The notes under the pieces were generated by a model. The model saw only the letters and a list, made by a program, of their open reading frames with translations. It was not told the origin of the DNA and did no database searches. Of a stretch of DNA of 64,000 bases, positions 41,294-49,335 are shown one piece after another. The stretch is from Brevibacterium sp. XM4083 (GTDB lineage: Bacteria > Actinomycetota > Actinomycetes > Actinomycetales > Brevibacteriaceae): the NCBI RefSeq assembly GCF_006489205.2, contig NZ_VFYR02000006.1, positions 1 to 64,000 of the forward strand. The letters run 5' to 3'. A program made the translations under genes and the position numbers. How positions within the stretch are numbered: the stretch's first letter is position 1; each line of letters opens with the position of its first letter.

Positions 41294-42943
41294 ATGACGA
41301 CGAATGAAAGCGATGTCCCAGTCACGGCGTCCGATGTCATGGTCCGTGCCCTCGAGAACGAGGGTGTCGAGCGGATCTTCGGGATCCCCGGCGAGGAGAA
41401 CCTCGACTTCCTCGATTCGCTCAGACGCTCGACCATCGAACTCGTCATCACCCGCCACGAACAGGCCGCCGCGTTCATGGCAGCCACCTACGGTCGGCTC
41501 ACCGGCAAGCCCGGCGTGTGTCTGACGACCCTGGGGCCGGGTGCGCTCAATCTCGCGACCGGTGCCGCGTACGCGCAGCTCGGCGGGATGCCGATGGTGA
41601 TGATCACCGGGCAGAAGGGCATCCTCACCGCCGAGCAGGCCCGCTTCCAGATCGTCAACACCGTCGCCGCGATGGGACCGCTGACGAAGTCGACCCACCA
41701 GATCATCTCCCCGAGGATGATCCCCACGATGGTGAGAGAGGCGTTCCGCGTCGCCGTCGATGAGCGTCCCGGTCCCGTTCACCTCGAACTCCCCGAGGAT
41801 GTCGCCGGCACCCCCGTCGAGCACTACGATCTCATTCCCCCGCACCCGATCCAACGGCCCACCCCGTCGAATGAGGCCCTCCTCGCCGCGGCCGAGGTCA
41901 TCCGCAATGCGAAGCGCCCCCTGCTCATGCTCGGTGCCGATGCGTCGCGAGCCGACTGCAGCTGGCCGCTCGCCGAGTTCGTCCCCCGCGTCGGCATCCC
42001 CTACTTCACGACGCAGATGGGCAAGGGCACGGTCTCCGGCTCGACCGGCCTCTACATGGGCACTGCGGCGCTGACCGACCGTGACTACGTCCACGACGCG
42101 ATCGAGCAGGCAGACGTCATCGTCACGATCGGCCACGACACGACGGAGAAGCCGCCGTTCACGATGGACGAGCACGGACCCACGGTCGTCCACCTCGGAT
42201 TCCGTGCCGCAGTCGTCGAGCAGGTCTACTTCCCCCAGTACGAGGCGGTCGGCGATCTCGGACCCACGCTCATGCGCCTCGGCGACATGCTCGAAGGGCA
42301 GGTCCCCAACGCAGGCGCGCTGCTGCCGATGCGCGAGGAGATCCTCACGAAGATCGAACAGGGGTCGAACGATGACCGGTTCAGTCCGCAGCGGATCGTC
42401 CACGAGGTGCGCCGCGTCATGCCGGTCGACGGGATCCTCGCCCTCGACAACGGCATGTACAAGATCTGGTTCGCCCGCAACTACCGCACCACCAGGGCAA
42501 ACACCGTCCTCCTCGACAATGCGCTGGCGACGATGGGGGCGGGCCTGCCCTCGGCGATCGGGGCGAAGCTCACCCACCCCGAGTGCCGAGTCATGGCGAT
42601 CTGCGGTGACGGCGGGTTCATGATGAACAGCCAGGAGATGGAGACCGCGGTGCGGCTCGGCCTCGACCTCGTCGTCCTCATCCTCGAGGACAACGCGTAC
42701 GGGATGATCCGGTGGAAGCAGGCCGTCGACGGGCTCGAGGACTACGGGATGACATTCGGCAACCCCGACTTCGTCACCTACGCCGAGTCCTACGGTGCCA
42801 AGGGGCGTCGCGTCGAGGACATCGACGACTTCCACGACGCGCTCGAGTCGGCCTTCACCGAGGGCGGGGTCCAGCTCATCGTCGCCCCGATCGACTACAC
42901 GGAGAACGTCCGCGTCCTCATCGAGGAGCTCGAGAACCGGTAG
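41294..42943 (+). CDS. ThDP-dependent acetolactate synthase-like enzyme
   Basis: 549 residues. Pyr domain with the catalytic glutamate in TRHEQAAAFMA, and PP domain with the ThDP/Mg motif GDGGFMMNSQEME...EDNAYG. FGIPGEENLDFLDSL marks a branch annotated as acetolactate synthase large subunit but lacking a nearby small subunit, so it is probably a catabolic or other 2-oxoacid enzyme and not IlvB. Leaderless-type start: TACTGT at 41282-41287 six bases before the ATG, no Shine-Dalgarno sequence; the frame is open 50 codons upstream without homology. It separates pheST from the rRNA methyltransferase. Confidence 0.85.
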   Translation: MTTNESDVPVTASDVMVRALENEGVERIFGIPGEENLDFLDSLRRSTIELVITRHEQAAAFMAATYGRLTGKPGVCLTTLGPGALNLATGAAYAQLGGMPMVMITGQKGILTAEQARFQIVNTVAAMGPLTKSTHQIISPRMIPTMVREAFRVAVDERPGPVHLELPEDVAGTPVEHYDLIPPHPIQRPTPSNEALLAAAEVIRNAKRPLLMLGADASRADCSWPLAEFVPRVGIPYFTTQMGKGTVSGSTGLYMGTAALTDRDYVHDAIEQADVIVTIGHDTTEKPPFTMDEHGPTVVHLGFRAAVVEQVYFPQYEAVGDLGPTLMRLGDMLEGQVPNAGALLPMREEILTKIEQGSNDDRFSPQRIVHEVRRVMPVDGILALDNGMYKIWFARNYRTTRANTVLLDNALATMGAGLPSAIGAKLTHPECRVMAICGDGGFMMNSQEMETAVRLGLDLVVLILEDNAYGMIRWKQAVDGLEDYGMTFGNPDFVTYAESYGAKGRRVEDIDDFHDALESAFTEGGVQLIVAPIDYTENVRVLIEELENR

Positions 42944-43009
42944 GGCGCCGGGGGTCGGTCCGGAATCAGACAGTCCCCCGCCGAGGCTGTCGGCTGTCGG
43001 TCGCGTCCC

Positions 43010-43669
43010 TCACTCGACGGTGATGCCGAGTTCGCGGGCGAAGAGATCGGCGAAGACCATGAGCTGCTGGTCGTCGATCGTCGTGCCCCTGAGCGAGTGG
43101 ATGCCCGAGAGCCTGCGCGGGGCGAGTCCACGCAGGTCGACGCCGCCGAGGCTCGATCCGTCGAGCTGGAGGTCGGTGATCGTCGTGTCCGGGAAGGCGA
43201 TGCACTTCGCGGTGCCCATGCCGAGGTCGAGTTCGTCGATCGTGCACCCGCGGAACTCGACGTCGGTGAGCTTCGCCGAGCGCAGGTTGAGGTAGGAGAT
43301 CCGGCAGTTCTCGACGATGACCTTCTCCCAGACACTGTCGAAGCAGACGCCGGCACCGATTCGGCACTCCGCGATCTCGGTGTTGAGCAGGTTCGCTCGC
43401 GGCATCGTCAGGGTGTCCGCGCGGGAGTCGACGAGGCGCACACCGGACAGGCGCACTCCGGTGAAGTCGGCGTGCGCCTCGGCGTCACCGAAGTTCACCC
43501 TGGTGAACGCGGAGTCGAGGAACGTCGTGCCCCTCGCATCCACCTCGGCGAGGTCGAGGTCGGTGAAGTCGAGCCCTTCGAGGAACTCGTCGGGACCGAT
43601 GTCGCCGAGGAGGCCCTCCGCGAGGTTCGCATGGTCGATGGTCGGCAGCTTCGGTGCGGCGGTCGTCAT
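43010..43669 (-). CDS. Pentapeptide repeat protein
   Basis: 219 residues. From about residue 29 the sequence follows A(D/N)LxX-like pentapeptides (DFTDLDLAEVDARGTTFLDS, FTGVRLSGVRLVDS, DLQLDGSSLGGVDLRGL), predicting a right-handed quadrilateral beta helix. Some members mimic DNA and protect gyrase; there is no evidence for that here. TAGTGT (43681-43676) six bases before the ATG suggests a leaderless transcript. Confidence 0.85.
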   Translation of the reverse strand: MTTAAPKLPTIDHANLAEGLLGDIGPDEFLEGLDFTDLDLAEVDARGTTFLDSAFTRVNFGDAEAHADFTGVRLSGVRLVDSRADTLTMPRANLLNTEIAECRIGAGVCFDSVWEKVIVENCRISYLNLRSAKLTDVEFRGCTIDELDLGMGTAKCIAFPDTTITDLQLDGSSLGGVDLRGLAPRRLSGIHSLRGTTIDDQQLMVFADLFARELGITVE

Positions 43670-43953
43670 GTCTGCACACTATCGCCGAGCGGTGACGCGG
43701 CGTGTGAGCGCCTCTCGATCAACGGTTCGGCGAAGAATCGACGCTCCGCCGATCACAGCCACTCCTCGATCAACGCCGGGCTCGAAATCCGCGTCGCCCG
43801 CGACGCGGAATTCGTGCTGCGCGTGGATCGAGCGTCGGACGACCGTCGCTGCGTGGGACGAGGGCCCGCGGGTCGGCTGCGCGCACGCAGCCCCGGAGGA
43901 CCGTCGCCACGTGGATCGAGCACCGCGACTAGCCCTTCGGCCCGGCTCCCCCG

Positions 43954-44775
43954 CTACATCCGCTGGTTGCGCGCGGATTCGAAGATGCAGATGCCGGCTG
44001 CGGTGGCGAGGTTGAGGCTCTCGGCCTGCCCGTAGATCGGCACGGCCACGGACGCATCGGTGACCTCGAGGTCCTCGGGCCGCATGCCCCAGGCCTCATT
44101 GCCGAAGACCCACGCGGTGCGGGCGGAGAGGTCGAGACCGGACTCCCACGGGTGGTGGAGGTCGTGGGCGGCGTCGTTGCCGTCGGCGGCGAGGACCTGG
44201 AGCCCACGGGCCCGGGCGAGTTCGGTCACCTCGGGCAGACCGACGCCGATGACGACGGGAATGTGGAAGAGGGAGCCGGCGGTCGAGCGGACGGTCTTGT
44301 CGTTGTACACGTCCACTGACGAAGAGGTGAGCACGACGGCATCGGCACCGGCGGCATCGGCGAGGCGGATGATCGTGCCCGCGTTGCCCGGGTCGCGGAC
44401 TTGGGAGAGGACGACGATGAGCCGGGCGTCCTTCGTCACGACCGAGGTGAGGTCGACGTCGAGGGTGCGGCACACGGCGACGACGCCTTGAGAGTTCACG
44501 GTCGAGGCGAGCTCGGTGAGCACCTCCTCGGTGACGATCGAGAGGAAGACCCTGCTGTCCTGGGCGGCGGCGACGAACTCGGGATGGGACTCGGCGGCCG
44601 CCTCGGTGAGGTAGAGCTCATCGACGGCACCGTCGGAAGCCAAGGCCTCACGGACGGCCTGGGGACCTTCGGCGAGGAACTTGCCGGCGGCACGACGACC
44701 TCGGCGGCCCAGCAGCTTCGCAGCGTTCTTGATCCGCTTCGACTGCGGGGAGGAGATGACGTCGGGAAGCTTCAT
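43954..44775 (-). CDS. SpoU/TrmH family RNA 2'-O-methyltransferase
   Basis: 273 residues. N-terminal substrate domain (LLGRRGRRAAGKFLAEGPQAV) and C-terminal SPOUT knot with motif 1 DPGNAGTIIRLADAAGADAV, motif 2 VFGNEAWGM and motif 3 VPIYGQAESLNLATAAGI. Probably methylates 23S rRNA. The place between rplT and pheS is conserved in actinobacteria. The 284 bases upstream of the pentapeptide gene (43670-43953) contain only imperfect direct repeats (CGTGGATCGAGC twice). Confidence 0.92.
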   Translation of the reverse strand: MKLPDVISSPQSKRIKNAAKLLGRRGRRAAGKFLAEGPQAVREALASDGAVDELYLTEAAAESHPEFVAAAQDSRVFLSIVTEEVLTELASTVNSQGVVAVCRTLDVDLTSVVTKDARLIVVLSQVRDPGNAGTIIRLADAAGADAVVLTSSSVDVYNDKTVRSTAGSLFHIPVVIGVGLPEVTELARARGLQVLAADGNDAAHDLHHPWESGLDLSARTAWVFGNEAWGMRPEDLEVTDASVAVPIYGQAESLNLATAAGICIFESARNQRM

Positions 44776-44889
44776 GGCTCGCTTTCGGGTCGGGGAGGCG
44801 GACGGTCAGTGAGACAGTGACACTGACGGGGGTAGAGGAAGTGAGGCAGGCGGTCAGGCAGGCGGCGACAGGACCGCGAGGACAGACCA

Positions 44890-44931
44890 ACGGCCCCGAC
44901 GGATCGAATGAACGATCGCGGTCGGGGCCGT
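44890..44931 (-). terminator. rplT terminator hairpin
   Basis: ACGGCCCCGAC (44890-44900) pairs with GTCGGGGCCGT (44921-44931), with an inner CGATC/GATCG extension. Lies 47 bases past the rplT stop. Confidence 0.7.
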
Positions 44932-44977
44932 GGCGAAAGCGACGGGGCGCTTTCAAAGCGTCCGTCCGAGGCGGACG

Positions 44978-45367
44978 TCAGGCGGCCGGGGTCTTCGCGG
45001 CGTTGACGTCGGTCGGGAGGGCGTCCTTGGCCACCTTGACGAGGTGGGCGAAGGTCGCTGCGTCGTTGACGGCGAGCTCGGCGAGCATGCGACGGTCGAC
45101 CTCGATGCCAGCGGCCTTGAGGCCCTGGATGAAGCGGTTGTACGTCATGCCGTTGGCGCGGGCGCCGGCGTTGATGCGCTGGATCCAGAGGCGACGGAAG
45201 TCACCCTTGCGAGCGCGGCGGTCACGGTAGCTGTAGACCAGCGAGTGGATGACCTGTTCCTTGGCCTTGCGGTACAGGCGCGAGCGCTGTCCGCGGTAGC
45301 CGCTTGCCCGGTCGAGGATGACCCGGCGCTTCTTGTGGGCGTTGACTGCCCTCTTCACACGTGCCAC
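44978..45367 (-). CDS. rplT: 50S ribosomal protein L20
   Basis: 129 residues starting at GTG ([15 protein letters not shown]). RNA-binding N-terminal helix and globular C-terminal domain typical of bL20, an early 50S assembly protein. AAGGAG precedes the start. Third gene of the infC operon. Confidence 0.97.
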   Translation of the reverse strand: MARVKRAVNAHKKRRVILDRASGYRGQRSRLYRKAKEQVIHSLVYSYRDRRARKGDFRRLWIQRINAGARANGMTYNRFIQGLKAAGIEVDRRMLAELAVNDAATFAHLVKVAKDALPTDVNAAKTPAA

Positions 45368-45492
45368 GTGTTACTCCTTTGATTCGTTTCGTCCGGCTGA
45401 GCCGGAGTCTGGTTCAAGCTGTGGGGATCGGCTCGTGGGAGCCGTGGACCTGCGGGTCGCTGCGACCAGGTCGGTCGCGCGGCCCCTGCGGG

Positions 45493-45699
45493 TCACTTGC
45501 CCTTGAGCTTGCCCAGAAGCTTGCGGGCCTTGGCGCGATCGCCGCCGGTGAGGACCTGGTCCGTACCAACTCGACGCTTGCGGCTCGAGGACTTGCCCTC
45601 GAACTTGTGCTGGTTGTTCACGCCTTCACGCATGATCTTGCCACTGCCAGTCACGCGCATGCGCTTCTTGGCGCCGCTGTTCGTCTTCTGCTTCGGCAT
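45493..45699 (-). CDS. rpmI: 50S ribosomal protein L35
   Basis: 68 residues, MPKQKTNSGAKKRMRVTGSG onward, the standard bL35 start. I take ATG 45699 behind AAAGGAG; the upstream in-frame ATG adds non-conserved residues. Between infC and rplT as expected. Confidence 0.97.
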   Translation of the reverse strand: MPKQKTNSGAKKRMRVTGSGKIMREGVNNQHKFEGKSSSRKRRVGTDQVLTGGDRAKARKLLGKLKGK

Positions 45700-45796
45700 C
45701 GTGCCGTTCTCCTTTGCATTTCGTTGCAGGCGCCGGAGCGCCCACAACTACTTCACCCGCCGGACCACTCGGATCCGGCGATTCGTTACCTGTTTC

Positions 45797-46423
45797 TCAC
45801 GCCTCGGGCGCTGCGTTCTTCTCCGCAGCGACTCGATCACGTCGGGACTTCACCTCGGCGCCGCGGCCCTTGGCATCGGACGATGCCTTGCGAGCCTCCG
45901 CCTTGGCGTCGGATTTGGACTTGTGAGGAGCGATGACCATCACCATGTTGCGTCCGTCGACCCTGGGTGCGGACTCGACGGTGCCGAGGTCCGACACATC
46001 TTCGGCCAGACGGTTGAGCAGCTTGATGCCCATCTCGGGGCGCGACTGTTCGCGTCCGCGGAACATGATCATGACCTTGACCTTGTCACCGCCGGACAGG
46101 AACCGCGTCACGTGGCCCTTCTTCGTCTCGTAATCGTGTTCGTCGATCTTGAGACGGAAGCGGATCTCCTTGAGCGCAGTGTTCGCCTGGTTCTTCCGGG
46201 CTTCCCTGGCCTTCTGGGCAGATTCGTACTTGTACTTCCCGTAGTCCATGAGCTTGGCCACGGGGGGTTTCGCCTCCGGGGCAACCTCGACGAGGTCGAG
46301 ATCTGCCTCTCGGGCGAGATCGAGTGCCTTGCGAATGGCAACGATACCGACCTGTTCACCATTGGGTCCGACCAACCGGACCTCGGGAACCCGAATCCGG
46401 TCATTGATGCGCGTCTCGCTGAT
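45797..46423 (-). CDS. infC: Translation initiation factor IF-3, probable AUC start
   Basis: 208 residues: [19 protein letters not shown] at the N-terminus, linker, and C-terminal domain ([18 protein letters not shown]), plus a charged C-terminal extension. AAGGAG lies seven bases before ATC at 46423, and homology begins exactly there. Upstream in-frame ATGs fall inside the attenuator hairpin and are unlikely. infC genes are known to use rare AUU/AUC starts that IF3 itself discriminates against, giving autogenous control. Confidence 0.9.
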   Translation of the reverse strand: MSETRINDRIRVPEVRLVGPNGEQVGIVAIRKALDLAREADLDLVEVAPEAKPPVAKLMDYGKYKYESAQKAREARKNQANTALKEIRFRLKIDEHDYETKKGHVTRFLSGGDKVKVMIMFRGREQSRPEMGIKLLNRLAEDVSDLGTVESAPRVDGRNMVMVIAPHKSKSDAKAEARKASSDAKGRGAEVKSRRDRVAAEKNAAPEA

Positions 46424-46463
46424 GTGTTCACTCCTTTTTAGCTCAAATGGTGTCGTGGCAATG

Positions 46464-46499
46464 AAAAAGGCTCCCATCGACACGAATGCCAAGGGAGCC
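46464..46499 (-). terminator. Attenuator in infC leader
   Basis: On the minus strand GGCTCCC (46499-46493) pairs with GGGAGCC (46475-46469) and runs into five T residues (46468-46464): an intrinsic terminator about 40 bases upstream of the infC start. A leader of roughly 200 bases between the likely promoter (TACACT, 46674-46669) and infC could form alternatives. Control by L20 or another signal is possible but not shown. Confidence 0.7.
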
Positions 46500-46749
46500 T
46501 GCACACACGATCACTGCGGTCATCGAGACCGTGAGATCTTCCGTGAATACACCTCGATCCTCTGCCATCGATCCCAGCTTCCGCCGAGGTCAGACGTACA
46601 GTAGATCTTCGGACCCGATCGCTCGTCGCGATCCAGGTGGGAGTCAGACTCCGCTTCGCACCGTATCCAGTGTACTACGGTTCATGACTCTTCGCACATC
46701 GCGCCCCCTTCCCGCGGTCCCGGCTCCGCAGTTGTGGGAAGCTAGTCCC

Positions 46750-47121
46750 ATGACCTCAGAAGACCCCAACACCGCCGAGGCGGTCGCCGACGTCACGCGC
46801 GACATCGCCGAGGTGCCCGCCGTCGAGATCATCACCTCCACGGCCGTCCATCTCATGTCCGCCGCCGCCGTCAACCTCGGCCTCGCCGAGGACACTCCCG
46901 AGCAGTCCGCCGCCGACCTCATCGACCTCGATGAGGCGCGCAAACTCATCACCGCCCTTGCCGGCCTCGTCACCGGTGCCGCCACCGTCATCGGCGACCA
47001 CCATGCGCGCCCGTTGCGCGACGGCCTGCGCAGCCTGCAGCTCGCCTTCCGCGAGGCCTCGACGATCCCCGACGAGCCCGGTCAGGGCCCTGGAGAGAAG
47101 TTCACCGGCCCCGTCCGCTGA
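46750..47121 (+). CDS. DUF1844 domain protein
   Basis: 123 residues, mainly helical. VEIITSTAVHLMSAAAVNLG (about 33-52) and DLDEARKLITALAGL are the conserved DUF1844 blocks. The gene is commonly divergent from infC in actinobacteria. Function unknown. ATG 46750 is chosen by homology and length; the frame continues upstream through the infC leader without conservation. Confidence 0.85.
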   Translation: MTSEDPNTAEAVADVTRDIAEVPAVEIITSTAVHLMSAAAVNLGLAEDTPEQSAADLIDLDEARKLITALAGLVTGAATVIGDHHARPLRDGLRSLQLAFREASTIPDEPGQGPGEKFTGPVR

Positions 47122-47163
47122 TCGCTCAGCGTCGCTCGGGGGCTGACGTCCTCAGCGTGTGTG

Positions 47164-47190
47164 CGGCCCCTGCCAGTTCGGCAGGGGCCG
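47164..47190. terminator. Bidirectional terminator
   Basis: CGGCCCCTGCC (47164-47174) and GGCAGGGGCCG (47180-47190) form an 11-base-pair stem between the convergent DUF1844 and TetR genes. Confidence 0.75.
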
Positions 47191-47228
47191 TTCGGCATTC
47201 ATGGTGAGAATTCAGGGCGACGGTTCCC

Positions 47229-48002
47229 TCACCACCCGAGCTGGCGGACGACCGAGGTCATGAGCTCATCCTCGACATCGTCGAATCCGGGCCCGAACTG
47301 CCCGAAGCGCAGTGAGCTGATGAGACCGATGATCGCGACCCAGACGGTGATCGCCGCCGAGGTGGCCTCCGGGTCGACGTCGATGCTGAGCATGCGGATC
47401 TCCTCGGCAAGACGGGCGAGGCCCGGATTCGCCTGCGCCTCAGGCGGCGCCGGCTGCGCGGTCGCACCATCGCCTGCCGTCGGCGGAAAGACCCCGTCCC
47501 ATGGTGCCCTGCGGCCATCACCGTCGACTTCTTCCTGTGCCGCGCGATCTTCGAAAGCCAGCGCCCTCGCCCGCAGATCGGCGACGAGGCGGATGAGCGT
47601 GACCATGACGCGGGTGCCAGGTTCGACGGTGACCTCGCGCGGAGCGGAATAGGCGGCAACCGGTGTGCCGTAGATGAGCGCCCACCTCTGCGGATGCTCA
47701 CGCGACCATCCGAGCATCGCCAGCCCAAGCGCTGCGACTGAACGGTCCCGCGCGATCGCCTTATCGACAGCATCGGCGAGGGAGTTGAAGGCGTCGGCGA
47801 TGAGGATGGTGAGCAGCTCGTCACGGGTCTTCACATACCGGTAGACCGCACTCGAGACGATGCCGAGCTCACGAGCGACCGCCCGCAGCGACAACGCCTC
47901 GACACCGGATTCGTCGAGCATCCGGTTGCCGATCTCAACGATCCGCGCCTCCGTCTCCTCGCGCGCCCGCTGTCGCGGTGTCTTCGTCGCCTCGTCGCTC
48001 AT
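47229..48002 (-). CDS. TetR family regulator
   Basis: 257 residues. N-terminal HTH (ARIVEIGNRMLDESGVEALSLRAVARELGIVSSAVYRYVKTRDELL, about 19-63) and a TetR_C-type ligand domain with a proline/alanine-rich insert near 175-200. ATG 48002 is preceded by GAGGG. Divergent from a Rossmann-fold protein with paired palindromes between, the typical self-regulating arrangement. Confidence 0.9.
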   Translation of the reverse strand: MSDEATKTPRQRAREETEARIVEIGNRMLDESGVEALSLRAVARELGIVSSAVYRYVKTRDELLTILIADAFNSLADAVDKAIARDRSVAALGLAMLGWSREHPQRWALIYGTPVAAYSAPREVTVEPGTRVMVTLIRLVADLRARALAFEDRAAQEEVDGDGRRAPWDGVFPPTAGDGATAQPAPPEAQANPGLARLAEEIRMLSIDVDPEATSAAITVWVAIIGLISSLRFGQFGPGFDDVEDELMTSVVRQLGW

Positions 48003-48041
48003 GCCCTCATCGTAGATCGAGAGAGCATACGAGGTAAAAGT

Positions 48042-48109
48042 GAGCACTGCTCTTGTTTCGGCGGTCTGGCCGCGCTACGCTCGAAGCGCCAACACAGAGA
48101 GCAGTGCTC
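48042..48109. promoter_or_regulatory. Paired TetR operators
   Basis: GAGCACTGCTC (48042-48052) and GAGCAGTGCTC (48099-48109) are each palindromic around one base and together form a larger inverted repeat extending to AAAAGTGA and TCACACTTTT. They flank the divergent TetR and Rossmann-protein promoters. Confidence 0.65.
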
Positions 48110-48146
48110 ACACTTTTCCTCTGCTCATTCTCGAAGGGGTTTACTC

Positions 48147-49190
48147 ATGCGCTCAGCACTCGTCCTCGGCTTCGGTCAGATCGGCACTCAGATCGCCCTT
48201 GACCTCGCGGCCGTCGGCACCGACGTTCACGTCATGACTCGGTCGCGACCCGACGGATTAGCAGTCACCGACACAGCGATCGCTCACCGCGCCGGAATCG
48301 ACTCACTTGCGCCTCAGCATGGCACCGAGCACGCCCGTCCAGCCGCTGGCTCCGAGACGGTGCCCGGCACCGACCCCGTGGCGACCGCCCGCGGTGGGAT
48401 CACGTGGTCTCAAGGTGACGCGTCATCAGCCGAAGCTGTCCGCCAGGCCGCGGAGGAGGTCGGCGCGGAGGCGATATTCGCGTGTGTCCACACCGCCTAT
48501 GACTCGCGAGTCTGGGCGAGAATCCTGCCAGGACTCGAAGCCTCGATCCTCGACGCTGCCGCCCAGCTCGGCATCGCTGTCGTCTTCCCCGAGTCCGTCT
48601 ATGCCTTCGCCGGTCTGACCACGCCGATCACGGCAGATGCGGAGTTCGCGCCCGTCGAGGAGAAGGGGCGGATTCGTCAGCAACTGCTCGTGGCTCGCTC
48701 TGCCCATCCCGCGCAGGTGGTGAGTGTGCTCGCCGGGGACCTCATCGGCGCAACGGCCTCACCGACGAGCTCGGTGGTCCGCCTCTGCATCACCGGTCGC
48801 ATCACCGCAGGCCGCTGGGCAGTCGTTCCGGCACGCACCGATGTGCCCCACGGGATCACGGTCATCGACGACATGGCGGCGACGATGATCGACGCAGCAA
48901 CCGATCTCAGCGCGGCCGAACAGCGCCATGCGGGGAGCCACCGGCTCGTCATCGCCCCGAGCGCGAATCCGACGCTCGCCGAGGTCACCGCCTACGCCCA
49001 TGACGTGCTCGGCTCGACCTACCGGAAGCCGATCGCTCTCCCCCACGCCGTCGTTCGGGCAGCCGGCTGGTTCGACCGGTCGATGTTCGAACTCGCCGAG
49101 CTCGCCCCGATCTGGCGCCGCCCGTGCCTCATCGATTCAGGAGACGCTGATGCCGACTGGCGAGCCGGCATCGACGCGATGCTCCGGTGA
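48147..49190 (+). CDS. NAD(P)-binding Rossmann-fold protein (epimerase-like)
   Basis: 347 residues. LVLGFGQIGTQIALDL near 5-20 is the nucleotide-binding turn; the YxxxK of classical extended SDRs is not clear, though PESVYAFAG sits in the right region and a lysine follows. An atypical NAD-dependent epimerase/dehydratase-like protein, possibly redox-sensing or acting on a small compound. Probably repressed by the divergent TetR protein. Confidence 0.75.
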   Translation: MRSALVLGFGQIGTQIALDLAAVGTDVHVMTRSRPDGLAVTDTAIAHRAGIDSLAPQHGTEHARPAAGSETVPGTDPVATARGGITWSQGDASSAEAVRQAAEEVGAEAIFACVHTAYDSRVWARILPGLEASILDAAAQLGIAVVFPESVYAFAGLTTPITADAEFAPVEEKGRIRQQLLVARSAHPAQVVSVLAGDLIGATASPTSSVVRLCITGRITAGRWAVVPARTDVPHGITVIDDMAATMIDAATDLSAAEQRHAGSHRLVIAPSANPTLAEVTAYAHDVLGSTYRKPIALPHAVVRAAGWFDRSMFELAELAPIWRRPCLIDSGDADADWRAGIDAMLR

Positions 49191-49325
49191 TCGCGGAACC
49201 GCAGCCCCACCTCGGCGGGCATGCCCCGGTTATGGGCCACCACCTCGGCGGATGTACCCACGGAACCGCGTCCCCACCTCGGCGGGCGCACACACGGAAC
49301 CGTCCCCCCACCTCGGCGAGGGAAC
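49191..49325. repeat. Four-copy tandem repeat of ~34 bp
   Basis: CCACCTCGGCG occurs at 49207, 49240, 49274 and 49308, a period of 33-34 bases; three units also share CGGAACCG before it. The array fills the gap between two convergent genes. Confidence 0.75.
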
Positions 49326-49335
49326 CTGATCGTCC

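Noticed and set aside
46424..46504. infC start at an upstream ATG
   Set aside because: These codons lie within the attenuator hairpin, lack a ribosome site and add residues not seen in IF3.
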